The position numbers and the translations under genes were made by a program. A DNA stretch of 64,000 bases from Akkermansiaceae bacterium (lineage in GTDB: Bacteria; Verrucomicrobiota; Verrucomicrobiia; Verrucomicrobiales; Akkermansiaceae): contig JAPKCM010000005.1 in NCBI GenBank assembly GCA_028822935.1, positions 1 to 64,000 of the forward strand, read 5' to 3'. The notes beneath the pieces are model-generated. The model did not search any database. It saw nothing but the letters and a program-made list of their open reading frames with translations, and was not told where the DNA came from. This document shows positions 10,101 through 18,877 of this stretch, piece after piece. The first letter of the stretch is position 1; each line of letters starts with the position of its first letter.

Positions 10101-10978
10101 GGATGATTTTCGAAAAGATCACCAACTCTTACCTCTTCTCCCGAACTTGCCCTGGAATTAAAAAGAAGCGGATTGCGATCATTCTTGGCTCCGATCTGAA
10201 CTCCGTTGAGCCAGACTACATAACCGTCATCAACCTTGGCCCGAAAGAGCATTGAGGCAATCTGCGCCGGGTCATCGATCTGAAAAGGCATCCTCATAAA
10301 CACCGAAGCATTCACTCCCTTCATCACGTCCTCCAAGTCTCCATCCGCAGCAATTTCATCTCCCACGGTCGTACTATATCCCCAACCCATCGCGGAATGA
10401 GCCGGTGTCCAGGCTTCGTCATTGAAATCTGCCATCTTCCACGAATCTCCGATTTCCTCCGTCGGAATCAAATAGTTCAGGGGGGCTCCCACCGGAACAA
10501 AGACCGCCGCAACCCGCGGTCCGCCCACTCCCAATCCGTAAGAAATATCAGGATACTGCTGGGGATACTCCGGGCTGAATGAGTCCTCAATGGAACTCCC
10601 GTCAGGCTCGATCAGGGCGAGATACTCACCATCGATATCGAGCGAAAAGTTCGTGTGCAGCTCGGACCCGGCAACCGCCCGATTTTTTCTCGAAGCGTAG
10701 ACCAAAATCGCCCCGCCTCCCGGAACCGTCACATCAGGAAAAGTCCACTTCGTCGGATTCAGAGGGGCATCGGTGAGCGAATAGCCATTCAGCGACTCCG
10801 CCGTCGTCCCCGTATTTCGGATCTCAATCCAGTCCGCCGGAAAGCCATCTTCATCGGCCACAGAAATCCCGGAATTCTCGGCAAGAAACTCGCCAATAAT
10901 GAATTCTCCTTGCGAAAAACTAGTGAGGAGAAGACCAAAAAAGACGGCGAGACCAGAGGAAAAAGAGAAGTGCTTCAT
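7145..10978 (-). CDS. giant secreted lamin-tail / CotH-kinase protein
   Basis: A 1277-aa exported multidomain protein. From the ATG at 10978 (a TTG at 10996 is less likely): signal peptide about 1-24; lamin-tail domain with ADWIEIRN (about 25-130); a beta-sandwich with SVFMRMPF and VVWLNGVQIG (about 165-330); chitobiase/hexosaminidase C-terminal-like strand domain with YYTLDGTLPT (about 370-450); CotH-kinase region (about 460-870) with IWDYDRTMG as the probable catalytic Asp motif; a second YYTLDGSDP domain; a second lamin-tail domain; a calcium-loop type segment DADLDGDGVTAFAEYALGT written in parts as DLDGDG...EYALGT; and a terminal beta domain. CotH proteins phosphorylate secreted proteins in Bacillus; whether this one is active is unknown. 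Two paralogues lie in this window. Confidence 0.92.
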   Translation of the reverse strand: MKHFSFSSGLAVFFGLLLTSFSQGEFIIGEFLAENSGISVADEDGFPADWIEIRNTGTTAESLNGYSLTDAPLNPTKWTFPDVTVPGGGAILVYASRKNRAVAGSELHTNFSLDIDGEYLALIEPDGSSIEDSFSPEYPQQYPDISYGLGVGGPRVAAVFVPVGAPLNYLIPTEEIGDSWKMADFNDEAWTPAHSAMGWGYSTTVGDEIAADGDLEDVMKGVNASVFMRMPFQIDDPAQIASMLFRAKVDDGYVVWLNGVQIGAKNDRNPLLFNSRASSGEEVRVGDLFENHPVDFAGNLVAGENMLAIQAMNSSAGSSDFIIIPELLGETQDSNAPAESGYFEVTTPGMVNGSPSAAPPGEVQVSVTSRVFTETFELTLSVDDPEATIYYTLDGTLPTNDLANISPEYSGPITIDGSTLVRSRALRQGALPGQGRSEGYMKMAASEENFSSDLPVVLLSSFGRGAPFASSSSFRRDVFMLIYEPDPVSGRTTFDSEPTLSARGGYKKRGSSSANFPKYGMSFESWDDFDEDKDIQPLDFAKEADWILNARYTFDLSLMRNPFIYQLSNEVGQWATKTRFVELFNDANGGEVVARDYFGVYTFMEKIKQGDDRVDIAKLNLWENNDPDITGGYILKHDRSNSDESTFTVSGFNQRLVNVDPGAGEISTEQKSYISDYSNEITVALRDSNGIHPTTGKHFSEYLDVDSFVDHFWLNILVMDPDWGRLSQFFHKDKEGKMIAGPIWDYDRTMGSTDGRDNDPLRWEANTNDTSSTWFDNQHQWFGLLFGFNTSQDNTKNMADPQLITERPDIFQKIIDRWYSLRSDEFSLSNINSIIDGMSTELTEAQARNFTRWTSLRPGVNSGPYFSAGGTSGWTKEVSHLRGWLEVRAEWIDSQFFSPPTLSQNGGMVAENYQLSMSAGQGNVYYTLDGSDPRAPGGSPSASAVQGSMATLTGTTTVMARAYDGQEWGAPALATFVIGAEIADSTNLVISEIMYDPKGPTQGEIAAGYDDDSFFEYIELLNISNAQIDLTAVLFTDGLDFDFTGSAVTVLGPGERVLVVRNQAAFLSRYGAGLANLIAGEFANDTGLSGNGEQLVLSGQFGVISDLTYNNKFPWPESSDGAGPSLVLVAPGSDPDEGLAGNWRPSVSASGSAGAGDAIAFVGDPNADLDGDGVTAFAEYALGTSDSDAGEGKDVLRASVGNDGRFKLTFPRNLAADDAIIAIEVSSNLDDWAAAGEMLDLDQETYDGNGIVTYIYETPDQAALSDRLFARLRVLAR

Positions 10979-11077
10979 GATTTTCAGAGAAGACAATCTA
11001 GCCCCCGAAAAACCATCTTGCCATCACTATTTCCTGACCCGAGCAAACAATGAGGTGAAGGAATCAACATCACTACC

Positions 11078-11286
11078 CTAGCGAAAAATTTTAAGTCTCC
11101 ACGCCAGAAGTTGCCCGCTTCGAGCGCTGAAGCCGAACTGCTCGGCGATGAATTCCTCCACCTTGTAGAGGGGACTCCGACCCGCCAGGGTGTCACCGAC
11201 CATGCCGGTGACGAGGGTTCCCAAGTCAACGCCGGTGTTGCACGGAATACTCTCGTTGATGATCTTATGGCGGGGAAGAAGGAAGA
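11078..11286 (-). pseudogene. fossil of an IS1634-type (DUF4277) transposase
   Basis: A minus-strand frame from 11286 to TAG at 11078, which has no start codon, contains the segment GTLVTGMVGDTLAGRSPLY followed by KVEEFIAEQ. I recognise this as resembling the N-terminal DUF4277 region of IS1634-family transposases. The DDE catalytic domain is absent and the sequence after KVEEFIAEQ no longer matches. It is therefore a decayed insertion-sequence remnant between the two CotH giants. The assignment is from memory of the family pattern, not from a search. Confidence 0.45.
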
Positions 11287-11305
11287 TTCATGCGCCATCG
11301 CGGAT

Positions 11306-11548
11306 CTAGTGATCCTCGGCGCCATTCAACTTTGCCATCTTCTTGTCGTTCGTGAGCGTCGTGAGATTTCGGGAACTGTATTCTTCCGCGAGGAGTCGGC
11401 CGAGGAGGTCGCAGCCGGCATTTGTTTCGAGGATGGGCGCTCCGTTGAGTGGGGTGCAGAGGCCACTGGTGAGAACGCTGAGGTGAGATTGTCCCAGAAA
11501 GTGGCCTCTTCTGTGAGCCTTTCCGATGAATCAACACCAAAACAAGGA
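11306..11548 (-). pseudogene. frameshifted gene relic of unknown family
   Basis: Two overlapping coding-like segments on the minus strand are in different frames: FGVDSSERLTEEATFWDNL near the upstream end, and then NGAPILETNAGCDLLGRLL running on to a stop at 11306. Together they read like one small enzyme tail broken by a frameshift. I cannot name the family. The upstream segment overlaps one copy of the 34-bp direct repeat, and the IS1634-like fossil follows immediately. Confidence 0.3.
11515..11548. repeat. 34-bp direct repeat, copy A
   Basis: This stretch recurs at 16111-16144 in the same orientation with a single mismatch (33 of 34 identical). The two copies flank the 4.3-kb CotH gene at 11552-15847. 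In the reverse-strand frame both encode an FGVD(S/P)SERL segment, so they may be conserved ends of two related relic genes rather than a true mobile-element boundary. Confidence 0.8.
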
Positions 11549-11551
11549 GCG

Positions 11552-14500
11552 CTAATTTACGACTTTTTGGAGGGATAAGCGGACGAAAAGGCGGTCAGCT
11601 GTGGCGGGATTCACCGAGGTGAATGTTCTTAGAATACGGCCTGCGCTGAGTGTTGAGTGAGTGAAAACGGCTTCGGTGATTGTGATGGGATCCCACGAAG
11701 TCAGATTCGTTGAAATTTGGACGGTGGCGGTGACATCGGTGGCGGTGAGAGCTTGGGGGAAAATGAATTCCCAGTGGCCGGTCTCGTTAATGAGGAAAGT
11801 AGTGAGGCCGATGGCGTCTCCGGCGATGGAGTCATCGGTGCCGAGGACATACTCGGTGAAGGCGGTGAATTGATCGCCATCGAGGTCGGCGTCCGGGTCG
11901 CCGGAGAAGGGGACGGAGTCGTCAGTTCCGGGAGTGCCACCAACTGTCAGGCTGGGTCGCCAGCTGGCGGGGTTGTTGAGGTCAGTGGGATCGCTCAGGA
12001 CGAGGCTGCGTCCGGTGCCATCGGCTTCCTGCGGCCAGGGATCTGCGCCATCGTAGGTGACGCTGAAGAGGGCGGTGATGCCATCGGGTGTCATGAGAGT
12101 GAGGTTTTCTCCGCCGTTGTTAAGGTTATCGCGGTAGACGCCAATGACGGGAAGGCCGGGGCCGTAGGCTTCATCGATTCCAAATTGACTGTCGACGAGG
12201 AGAACGCGGGCGTTGGGGGCCAGAGGGATGTCGCGATTGTCGGGGAAGGTGAAGTCGATTCCTGCGGAAAAGAAGCAAGCGCGAAGATTGATGGCGTGGC
12301 CGGAGCGGTTGTGGAGTTCGATGAATTCCGAGTCGTCGGGTCCGGTGGGATTGTAGTGAATTTCGGCGGGGAAGACTTCCGCTGGTTCGACGGGAGCGGA
12401 TGAGGTGACATTAAAGAAGGCTTCATTCAGGGCCGACCAATTGTTGCCATTGAGGGAGCGGGAACGAACGAAGGTGTTTTCGGTCATAGAAAGGGTGCTG
12501 GCTCCGGCGGCGGGCCGGGTGATCTTAAGTTCGAGGTCGAATTGGAGATCGGAGCTCCCGTCGCTGCTTTGGTGGATCTCGACGGCGATGGTGTTATTGC
12601 CATCGAGAAAGAGATTGGTGGGGATGCCCAGCGTGTGGAAGCCATCGCCATCGTCGGCTGCGGTGTTGGCGAGGGTTTGGTAGTCGATTGCACCGGTCCG
12701 CATGGAGGTGCGGCCCACTTCGGTGCCGTTGAGGTAGACGACGGCTCCATCGTCGCGTTTGATCTCGATGGATCCGCTAAGAATCTCGGCGGTGTTGGCA
12801 AGGGTGATTGATTTGCGGAAGTAGGTGGTGCGATGCTTTGTGGAACCTGTCGGACCGAAGGAAACGGTGGTGGCAATGACTGGCTCGCCGTAACCGAGGA
12901 TGGCGGGGCCGGATGCCCAGCTGGAGTCATCGAAGGCGGTATCTTGCCAGGTCGTTCCCTGGTCGGAGCCATCGTCGAGGTATTTCCAGTCGGATTTTTG
13001 TGGGATGATGGTAGTGGTGTTTTGTCCCCCTTGGAATGGAAGAGCGCCGGGGTTGATGCCGCCACCTTCGAGGCGGGGGTCGCTGCCATCGATGGTGTAA
13101 TACATGGTGCCGCTGCCGGCCGCCATGGTGAGGTTGAAGCCGGAGAACACATCGCCGCCGTGCTGACTGAAGACGGGGGCGATGGTGGCGGGATAGAATC
13201 CGGCGGAGCGGAATTGGCTGAGGGCACTGTTGCTTCGGCCGGGGAGGATCCTGCTGATGGCGTTGTTTTTGGCAGAGGTCCAGGAGTTGTGGCTGCGGTA
13301 GTTCCAGCGCAGGGCTTCGGCGTAGAAGGGGGCGTCCATTTCGTCGCAGCGTTCCTCGAGCCTTGAGATGGTTTTGCTCGGCGTCATGGCACCCTCGTTA
13401 AAGTAATGTCTGTGAATGCGGTCGGCAAGGAGGGTGCGGAATTCGGGGTTTCCGGCTTTGAAAAGAAGGCTGAAGATCGAGCCAGGGCCGTCGCCCGCGC
13501 TGCGGCCGAAGACGCCGGGAGTGTTGCTGGCGAAGCCGGTGCGGTTTCCGGCGGTGCGGAGGTAGCCGTCGGCATCGTTGAGGAACCACTTGAAGCCGCT
13601 TCCAATGTCGGCGGGTCCGGCGGTGCGGTATTCGGCCTCCGAATCTCCAAACATAAACATGATCATGTAATCGATGAAATGTTGAGTATCAAGATAGGGC
13701 ATGAGGTCGTCGAAGTTCTGGGGGGTGCTGGAAAGGGCGAAGATTTTGATGCGTTCCCAGGCCGAGCCGTCGCCATCGTAGGGAGGGGCAACCGAGTCAG
13801 CCCAGCCGCCGACGTTCCAGTTTCCGTTGATCGCTTCGTGGGCGTCCTTGGGTCCACCAAGGTAGGAGGTGATGAGGTCGGCGCTCCAGCGTTCGCGGAG
13901 GTGGAAGACGCCCCAGTATTTTCCATTAAGATACAGGTGCATGAAGCGCCCGTGCGGGTTGATATTGCCCATGTCGAGCATGGTGTCATCGGTAAAGCGG
14001 TTCGACATGTAAAAGCCGCGGCGTTCCATGTCATGGGAGCCGGAGCGGATATTCAATTGGTCGAAAGTGTCGGTGGCGGAGATGCCGCGGTCGAAGCCCT
14101 CGAAGAGGGGATGCTTTAACTTGGAAGCTCCGTATCGGCTTCGGAAATACATGCGGAAGTTCTTCTTGGCGAAGTCGGTGAAAGCTCCGCCGAAATTTTT
14201 GACGCCACAGTCTTCTTGGAATCCCGGCGTGCCATCGGGGTTGATCAGCTCGAAAGAGGCAGGAACTTCGGAGGTGCCGTTGATCGCTTGAGAGGTGACG
14301 ATAGAAAGAGTGGGAACCTCAGTGAGGGAGGCCTGCATTTGTGGGGTCACGGAGGTGTTCAACTCCGGGGACGCGATGACGTCATCGACGAAGAGGTAGG
14401 TGTTGGTGTCGACGTTTGTGGGAGCGAGGCCGGTCTTGAAGGCCATGGCGCGGAGGACGGTGGTGGTGGTGACGCTGACGGGACCGGAGTAGGTGGTGCC

Positions 14501-15847
14501 ATTGGATACTGAAGGTTCGCTTCCGTTGGTGGTGTAGCGGATGGTGGCGGCTGGGGTATTGCTTGTAATCGTGATCGCTTGAGCGGTTTCGTAGAAGCCT
14601 CGGGGGATGTCAAATTTGGTGTCATCGGTGAAGCCGGCGAAGCTGGTGGTGTTGGTCCTTCCGGGAGTGGCGGGAGAGAAAAACCCGGCGGTGGTGCCGT
14701 CAATTTCAAGGCCGTAACTGATATCCTGTTTTTCCTCAGGGTAGTTGAAGTCGGTGAGGATGGTGCTGCCATCGCGATCAACGAGAGCGAGGTATTCACC
14801 GCTTTTTTTGAGGGAGAAGTTGGTGTGAAGCGCTTCAGTGGGATTGATGAGATTTTCTCCCGAGGCAAAGACGACGAGGAAGCCGTTGGCGGAAATAGAG
14901 GAGCCCGCGGGGAAGGTCCACTGAGTGAGATTGTCGGCCTTGTCGGTGAGGTGGTATCCTTCCAGGGAGAGATCGAAGGAATTGCGGTTTTGAATTTCGA
15001 TCCAATCGGAGCTGTTACCAAATTGATCATCCAGAGTTGAGGCATTGGCAGCCATGAACTCGGTGAGGGCGGGCGGGATGACGGGTTCGTCGACTCCTAC
15101 CGTGACGGATTTTGAGATAGTGCCGGAAGAGTTGGTGGCGGTGAGCACGTAAGTCGCCGTAATAGCGGGCATGATTGTTTGCTGTCCGGTCAGCGCGACT
15201 GCCCCAATTCCCTGATCAATAGTGATTGTGTCTACGTTGCTCACAGTCCACGAAAGCTCGGCGCTGGTGGGGAGATTGGGGTCGCCCGTGGCGGTGATGT
15301 TTCCTTGATCGACGGTGAAGAAGTTAATGTTTGGCAAAGGGGCTTCAAAGGCCTCAATTTCGGCGATTTGGGGATTGTAAGCGGCGTTGCTGAGATTGAC
15401 GACGCGGACATAACGCCCGGACATTGAGTTTGCCGAGTCGAGTGAGGCTGAAACAAGGTCGCGCCCGCCTTGGCCGGAGTCGGAACCATCCGTGCGGATA
15501 TCGGCGCTCCAGGTGACAGCTCCAGCGGAGCCACCATTGTCGACCCGGATTTCGACGCGATAGTTGGAGAGCCGCTCGGGACAGCATCCGCTGCGGTTCA
15601 CTAATTCGATCGAGCCAAGATTTGTGGTGCTGCCCAAGTCAATCTCATAGTAAAATCCGAGAGTCCCGGAACTGGCGAGAGGATGGGACTGATTCGCTTC
15701 ATTCCCATCAGTGAGATTAGCCGCCACCTGACCTGACCACGTTTGCCCGGAAGCCGAGACCGGCCGGCCGATCGCGATGTTGGTTTGGGCCAGAGAACGG
15801 CTACCAACCAATAACAATACAGGTATGAGAGTGGATTTGAAATTCAT
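11552..15847 (-). CDS. giant secreted F5/8C-like / lamin-tail / CotH-kinase protein
   Basis: A 1431-aa exported protein paralogous to the gene at 7145. Signal peptide 1-20 is followed by a discoidin-like carbohydrate-binding domain (about 22-165; IDLGSTTNLGSIELVNR), a short Ig-like segment, a lamin-tail domain (SDWIEIQN), a chitobiase-like domain (IRYTTNGSEPS), the CotH region (about 500-880), another chitobiase-like domain (YYTIDGSDP), a galactose-binding-like domain with VVYLNGTEVG, a second lamin-tail domain, a DLDGD...EYVLGT calcium-loop segment and a terminal beta domain. In the CotH region the expected WDYD-type motif reads FLNDADGY, so catalytic competence is less clear than in the 7145 protein. 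The ATG is preceded by a pyrimidine-rich stretch with no Shine-Dalgarno. Confidence 0.92.
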   Translation of the reverse strand: MNFKSTLIPVLLLVGSRSLAQTNIAIGRPVSASGQTWSGQVAANLTDGNEANQSHPLASSGTLGFYYEIDLGSTTNLGSIELVNRSGCCPERLSNYRVEIRVDNGGSAGAVTWSADIRTDGSDSGQGGRDLVSASLDSANSMSGRYVRVVNLSNAAYNPQIAEIEAFEAPLPNINFFTVDQGNITATGDPNLPTSAELSWTVSNVDTITIDQGIGAVALTGQQTIMPAITATYVLTATNSSGTISKSVTVGVDEPVIPPALTEFMAANASTLDDQFGNSSDWIEIQNRNSFDLSLEGYHLTDKADNLTQWTFPAGSSISANGFLVVFASGENLINPTEALHTNFSLKKSGEYLALVDRDGSTILTDFNYPEEKQDISYGLEIDGTTAGFFSPATPGRTNTTSFAGFTDDTKFDIPRGFYETAQAITITSNTPAATIRYTTNGSEPSVSNGTTYSGPVSVTTTTVLRAMAFKTGLAPTNVDTNTYLFVDDVIASPELNTSVTPQMQASLTEVPTLSIVTSQAINGTSEVPASFELINPDGTPGFQEDCGVKNFGGAFTDFAKKNFRMYFRSRYGASKLKHPLFEGFDRGISATDTFDQLNIRSGSHDMERRGFYMSNRFTDDTMLDMGNINPHGRFMHLYLNGKYWGVFHLRERWSADLITSYLGGPKDAHEAINGNWNVGGWADSVAPPYDGDGSAWERIKIFALSSTPQNFDDLMPYLDTQHFIDYMIMFMFGDSEAEYRTAGPADIGSGFKWFLNDADGYLRTAGNRTGFASNTPGVFGRSAGDGPGSIFSLLFKAGNPEFRTLLADRIHRHYFNEGAMTPSKTISRLEERCDEMDAPFYAEALRWNYRSHNSWTSAKNNAISRILPGRSNSALSQFRSAGFYPATIAPVFSQHGGDVFSGFNLTMAAGSGTMYYTIDGSDPRLEGGGINPGALPFQGGQNTTTIIPQKSDWKYLDDGSDQGTTWQDTAFDDSSWASGPAILGYGEPVIATTVSFGPTGSTKHRTTYFRKSITLANTAEILSGSIEIKRDDGAVVYLNGTEVGRTSMRTGAIDYQTLANTAADDGDGFHTLGIPTNLFLDGNNTIAVEIHQSSDGSSDLQFDLELKITRPAAGASTLSMTENTFVRSRSLNGNNWSALNEAFFNVTSSAPVEPAEVFPAEIHYNPTGPDDSEFIELHNRSGHAINLRACFFSAGIDFTFPDNRDIPLAPNARVLLVDSQFGIDEAYGPGLPVIGVYRDNLNNGGENLTLMTPDGITALFSVTYDGADPWPQEADGTGRSLVLSDPTDLNNPASWRPSLTVGGTPGTDDSVPFSGDPDADLDGDQFTAFTEYVLGTDDSIAGDAIGLTTFLINETGHWEFIFPQALTATDVTATVQISTNLTSWDPITITEAVFTHSTLSAGRILRTFTSVNPATADRLFVRLSLQKVVN

Positions 15848-15893
15848 GGAGGGGAAGGGAAAAAGTTAACAAATAGCTCATACAAGTAACGCG

Positions 15894-15931
15894 AAAATGC
15901 TCCCGCCTCGAGAAAAAGGGGAGTGCATTTT
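15894..15931 (-). terminator. terminator-like hairpin
   Basis: AAAATGC at 15894-15900 pairs with GCATTTT at 15925-15931, and the inner TCCC/GGGGA also pairs around a two-base bulge. It directly follows the stop codon of the minus-strand relic ending at 15930, consistent with an old terminator for that gene. Confidence 0.4.
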
Positions 15932-16136
15932 AGCGCTTTAATTTATTCTGCTGCTCAGGGACAAATATCGGCCAATGATCAGTTCCTTCGAACGTGGGGA
16001 AGGAGCGTGGCTTATCAATCATCGCCGGATCGTTGAATGACACAGTAGTGGAAGTGACCTTGTCACTTGGAGGAGCTCGGCCGATTGGTGTAGAAGATGG
16101 CTTCCACGGGGAGCCTTTCCGATGGATCAACACCAA
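15930..16136 (-). pseudogene. C-terminal relic of an unidentified gene
   Basis: A minus-strand frame of about 60 codons reads as convincing protein, including FNDPAMIDKPRSFPTFEG and TDHWPIFVPEQQNK, and ends with TAA next to a hairpin. There is no upstream domain or credible start, and its 5' end overlaps copy B of the 34-bp repeat, where the coding-like frame shifts. It is best seen as the surviving 3' end of a gene truncated before the SGNH hydrolase. Family unknown. Confidence 0.3.
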
Positions 16137-16144
16137 AACAAGGA
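16111..16144. repeat. 34-bp direct repeat, copy B
   Basis: This copy matches 11515-11548 at 33 of 34 positions, in the same orientation. It lies just upstream of the SGNH hydrolase start and at the 5' edge of the relic at 15930-16136. Sequence similarity stops abruptly at both edges. Confidence 0.8.
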
Positions 16145-16181
16145 AGCTTGCAATCGCCCCCCTAAAAAAAGAGGCTACGGG

Positions 16182-16871
16182 ATGTTCAAGACAATTTTAC
16201 TCATCGCCGCCCTCAGCACAACGGCCTGCGGCCAGAAAAAAGGAGCGATGGCTCCTATCACAGATATCGAAGGCCTTCCGCGCGTCCTCCTCATCGGTGA
16301 CTCCATCTCCATCGGCTACACCGTCGATGTTCAGAAAGCCCTCCAAGGTAAAGCCAACGTCCACCGGCCCCTCACCAACTGCGGACCCACCACCAAGGGG
16401 CTCAAAGAGCTCGAAGCCTGGCTCAATACCGGCGGTAAGGATAAAAAATGGGCTGTTATTCACTTCAATTGGGGCCTCCACGACCTCAAGTATATCAGCG
16501 GGAAAGGCGACAAGCTTAGCGCCGTGGATGCTCCAAACAGCCACCAACAAGTCACTCCCGCCGACTACCAAAAAAACCTCCGCACCCTCGTCCAGCGTCT
16601 CAAGAAAACCAAGGCCCGCCTCATCTGGCGCAACACCACTCCCGTTCCAGAGGGAGCGAGAGGCCGCGTCGTCGGCGATTCTGACAAATACAACAAGATC
16701 GCCGCCAAAATCATGACGGAGGAAGGCGTGGAAATCCACGACCTCTATGCCTTCGCCAAAAAGCACGCCGCCGGGATTCAGAGAAAGGCCGACGTCCACT
16801 ACACCCCAGCAGGCTCCAGGAAACTCGCCACCGAAGTGGTCAAGGTCCTCAAAATTGAGGCCAAAAAGTAA
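16182..16871 (+). CDS. SGNH/GDSL-family hydrolase lipoprotein
   Basis: A secreted esterase/lipase-like hydrolase, 229 aa, likely deacetylating or de-esterifying polysaccharide. The ATG at 16182 is chosen over 16122 because an AGAGG ribosome-binding element precedes it and a short lipoprotein signal follows, with candidate lipid Cys16. SGNH landmarks are present: LLIGDSIS (Ser41) for block I, FNWGLHD in the block III position, and DVHYTPAG (Asp204/His206) for block V. The DUF1080 gene follows 40 bases downstream on the same strand, so the two could be co-transcribed. The open frame upstream of 16182 overlaps the 34-bp repeat and is not considered coding. Confidence 0.87.
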   Translation: MFKTILLIAALSTTACGQKKGAMAPITDIEGLPRVLLIGDSISIGYTVDVQKALQGKANVHRPLTNCGPTTKGLKELEAWLNTGGKDKKWAVIHFNWGLHDLKYISGKGDKLSAVDAPNSHQQVTPADYQKNLRTLVQRLKKTKARLIWRNTTPVPEGARGRVVGDSDKYNKIAAKIMTEEGVEIHDLYAFAKKHAAGIQRKADVHYTPAGSRKLATEVVKVLKIEAKK

Positions 16872-16911
16872 GCCTGAAAGGGTTCCGCACATCTCCCCGT
16901 AAAAGGAGGCC

Positions 16912-17577
<666 letters not shown>

Positions 17578-17717
17578 TCCACGTAGGATTACCAAAGCGC
17601 CAACTCGAGAGAGAGATCTGTGCTAAGAATCCCCCATCTGGATTCTCTTCGTCACAATTTAGCGCGCTGAACCCACGCGCATCTCGATCCTATCATCCGT
17701 GATAAGTAAGTGCTCTC

Positions 17718-18776
17718 TTACTTTCCAAGCCTCTTCCTCCACTCACCAAGCTCTTCTTCCAGGAGCTTCTTCGGCCAACCGCCATACCACGCATAGCCAT
17801 TTCTTCGCTCATCGCCGATGTCCGCTAAGTTCAGTTTAGGCACGCCATCCCGATCGACAAAAATCGCCCGGTTACTTTCGAGATCGTAGAAACGCGCCCA
17901 CAGGGCGGGCGCCGAAGAGTCCTTTTTCACGACCTTATTGAATCCCTCCGGTCCCTTTTCGTCTCTCACCTTCACCACCCGAATTCCCTCGAGCTTGGAG
18001 TTCTCAAACCATCGGGCTGCCGCCTCAATAGAATTCACCACTTCAGGAGAAGGGCTATCGAGACTCATCAGTAAACGAACAATCCCAACCGACTCGCACC
18101 CACTCAAGCTCGCCAGCTCATAGCTCCGGGCAATTTTCGGACGAAAATCATTTTTATCGTGCTGGGCGCACCAACCCGTCAACTGATCGCGCACCCGAAT
18201 TTGACATTTTAAAATACAACCAATGCCACGCTCAAAAGAATTGGCCGCGGCCTCACGACGCGATTTTTTGACAAAGGCATAATCGGCAGAAGTAGCCACT
18301 TCTCGGACAAACTGAAGCAACCTGACCATGGCATTGTCATTAAAAGTAATGTGCCGGTGGTAGCCCTTTCCTGGAGGATTATATTGCGGCCAGCCCCCGT
18401 TGGCATACTGCCCCCCGAGAACATATCCCAAGCCCTCGGAAAAGGCCTCACGATAATCTTCCTCATCGGTCGCTCGAACCATTCGCGCCAGAAATCGCAA
18501 CTCGTCAGTCGTCGCGCCGTTGTCGTAGGTCGCCTGCAGCTGACTCTGCTTTCCCTCGTATTTTTTACCCGTGGTATCGACATTCTTGGGCCAGCCACCC
18601 GACTCGCTTTGAAAAGAAAGAATCGTCGTCGCGACCTCTTTCGCTTCCTCCCCCGAATACCACCCATCCTTCTTCTTGAGATAGTCGCGCGCTTTTCCCT
18701 GAGCCAGCCCAGAACAGAAGCTGACAACAAGAAGGAGAGACAAGGGCGTCTTAAAAAAACAACTGAAGCGGGTCAC
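17718..18776 (-). CDS. secreted pectate lyase, PL10 family
   Basis: Cleaves polygalacturonate by beta-elimination outside the cytoplasm, yielding unsaturated uronates. Landmarks of PL10 are present in order: GGWPKN, TYDNGATTDELRFLA, GGWPQYNP, HITFNDNAM, TGWCAQHD and RSYELASLSGCES. Start is uncertain: no ATG is available, and I chose GTG at 18776, which gives a signal-peptide-like N-terminus (hydrophobic LSLLLVVSFCSG); a TTG at 18794 is the alternative. The length (352 aa) is normal for the catalytic domain alone. The KDPG aldolase/KDG kinase operon at 27847 provides a plausible downstream route for its product. It is transcribed divergently from the sulfatase at 18878. Confidence 0.92.
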   Translation of the reverse strand: MTRFSCFFKTPLSLLLVVSFCSGLAQGKARDYLKKKDGWYSGEEAKEVATTILSFQSESGGWPKNVDTTGKKYEGKQSQLQATYDNGATTDELRFLARMVRATDEEDYREAFSEGLGYVLGGQYANGGWPQYNPPGKGYHRHITFNDNAMVRLLQFVREVATSADYAFVKKSRREAAANSFERGIGCILKCQIRVRDQLTGWCAQHDKNDFRPKIARSYELASLSGCESVGIVRLLMSLDSPSPEVVNSIEAAARWFENSKLEGIRVVKVRDEKGPEGFNKVVKKDSSAPALWARFYDLESNRAIFVDRDGVPKLNLADIGDERRNGYAWYGGWPKKLLEEELGEWRKRLGK

Positions 18777-18877
18777 ACCCAAACTTCTATTCAATTCCGC
18801 TCACCTTGAGGCGCACAAAATCCTGAGGATCATCTTTTCACACTCCAGGATCGCATCCTAAACCGAGTCCGGCTTAC

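Noticed and set aside
11717-12403. 228-aa plus-strand open frame within the CotH giant
   Set aside because: It is antisense to the lamin-tail region of the CotH protein and has a Gly/Val/Ala-rich shadow composition without domains.
14359-15045. 228-aa alternative frame inside the F5/8C-CotH gene
   Set aside because: Pro/Ser/Thr-rich frame-shifted shadow of the real frame; no domain or signal.
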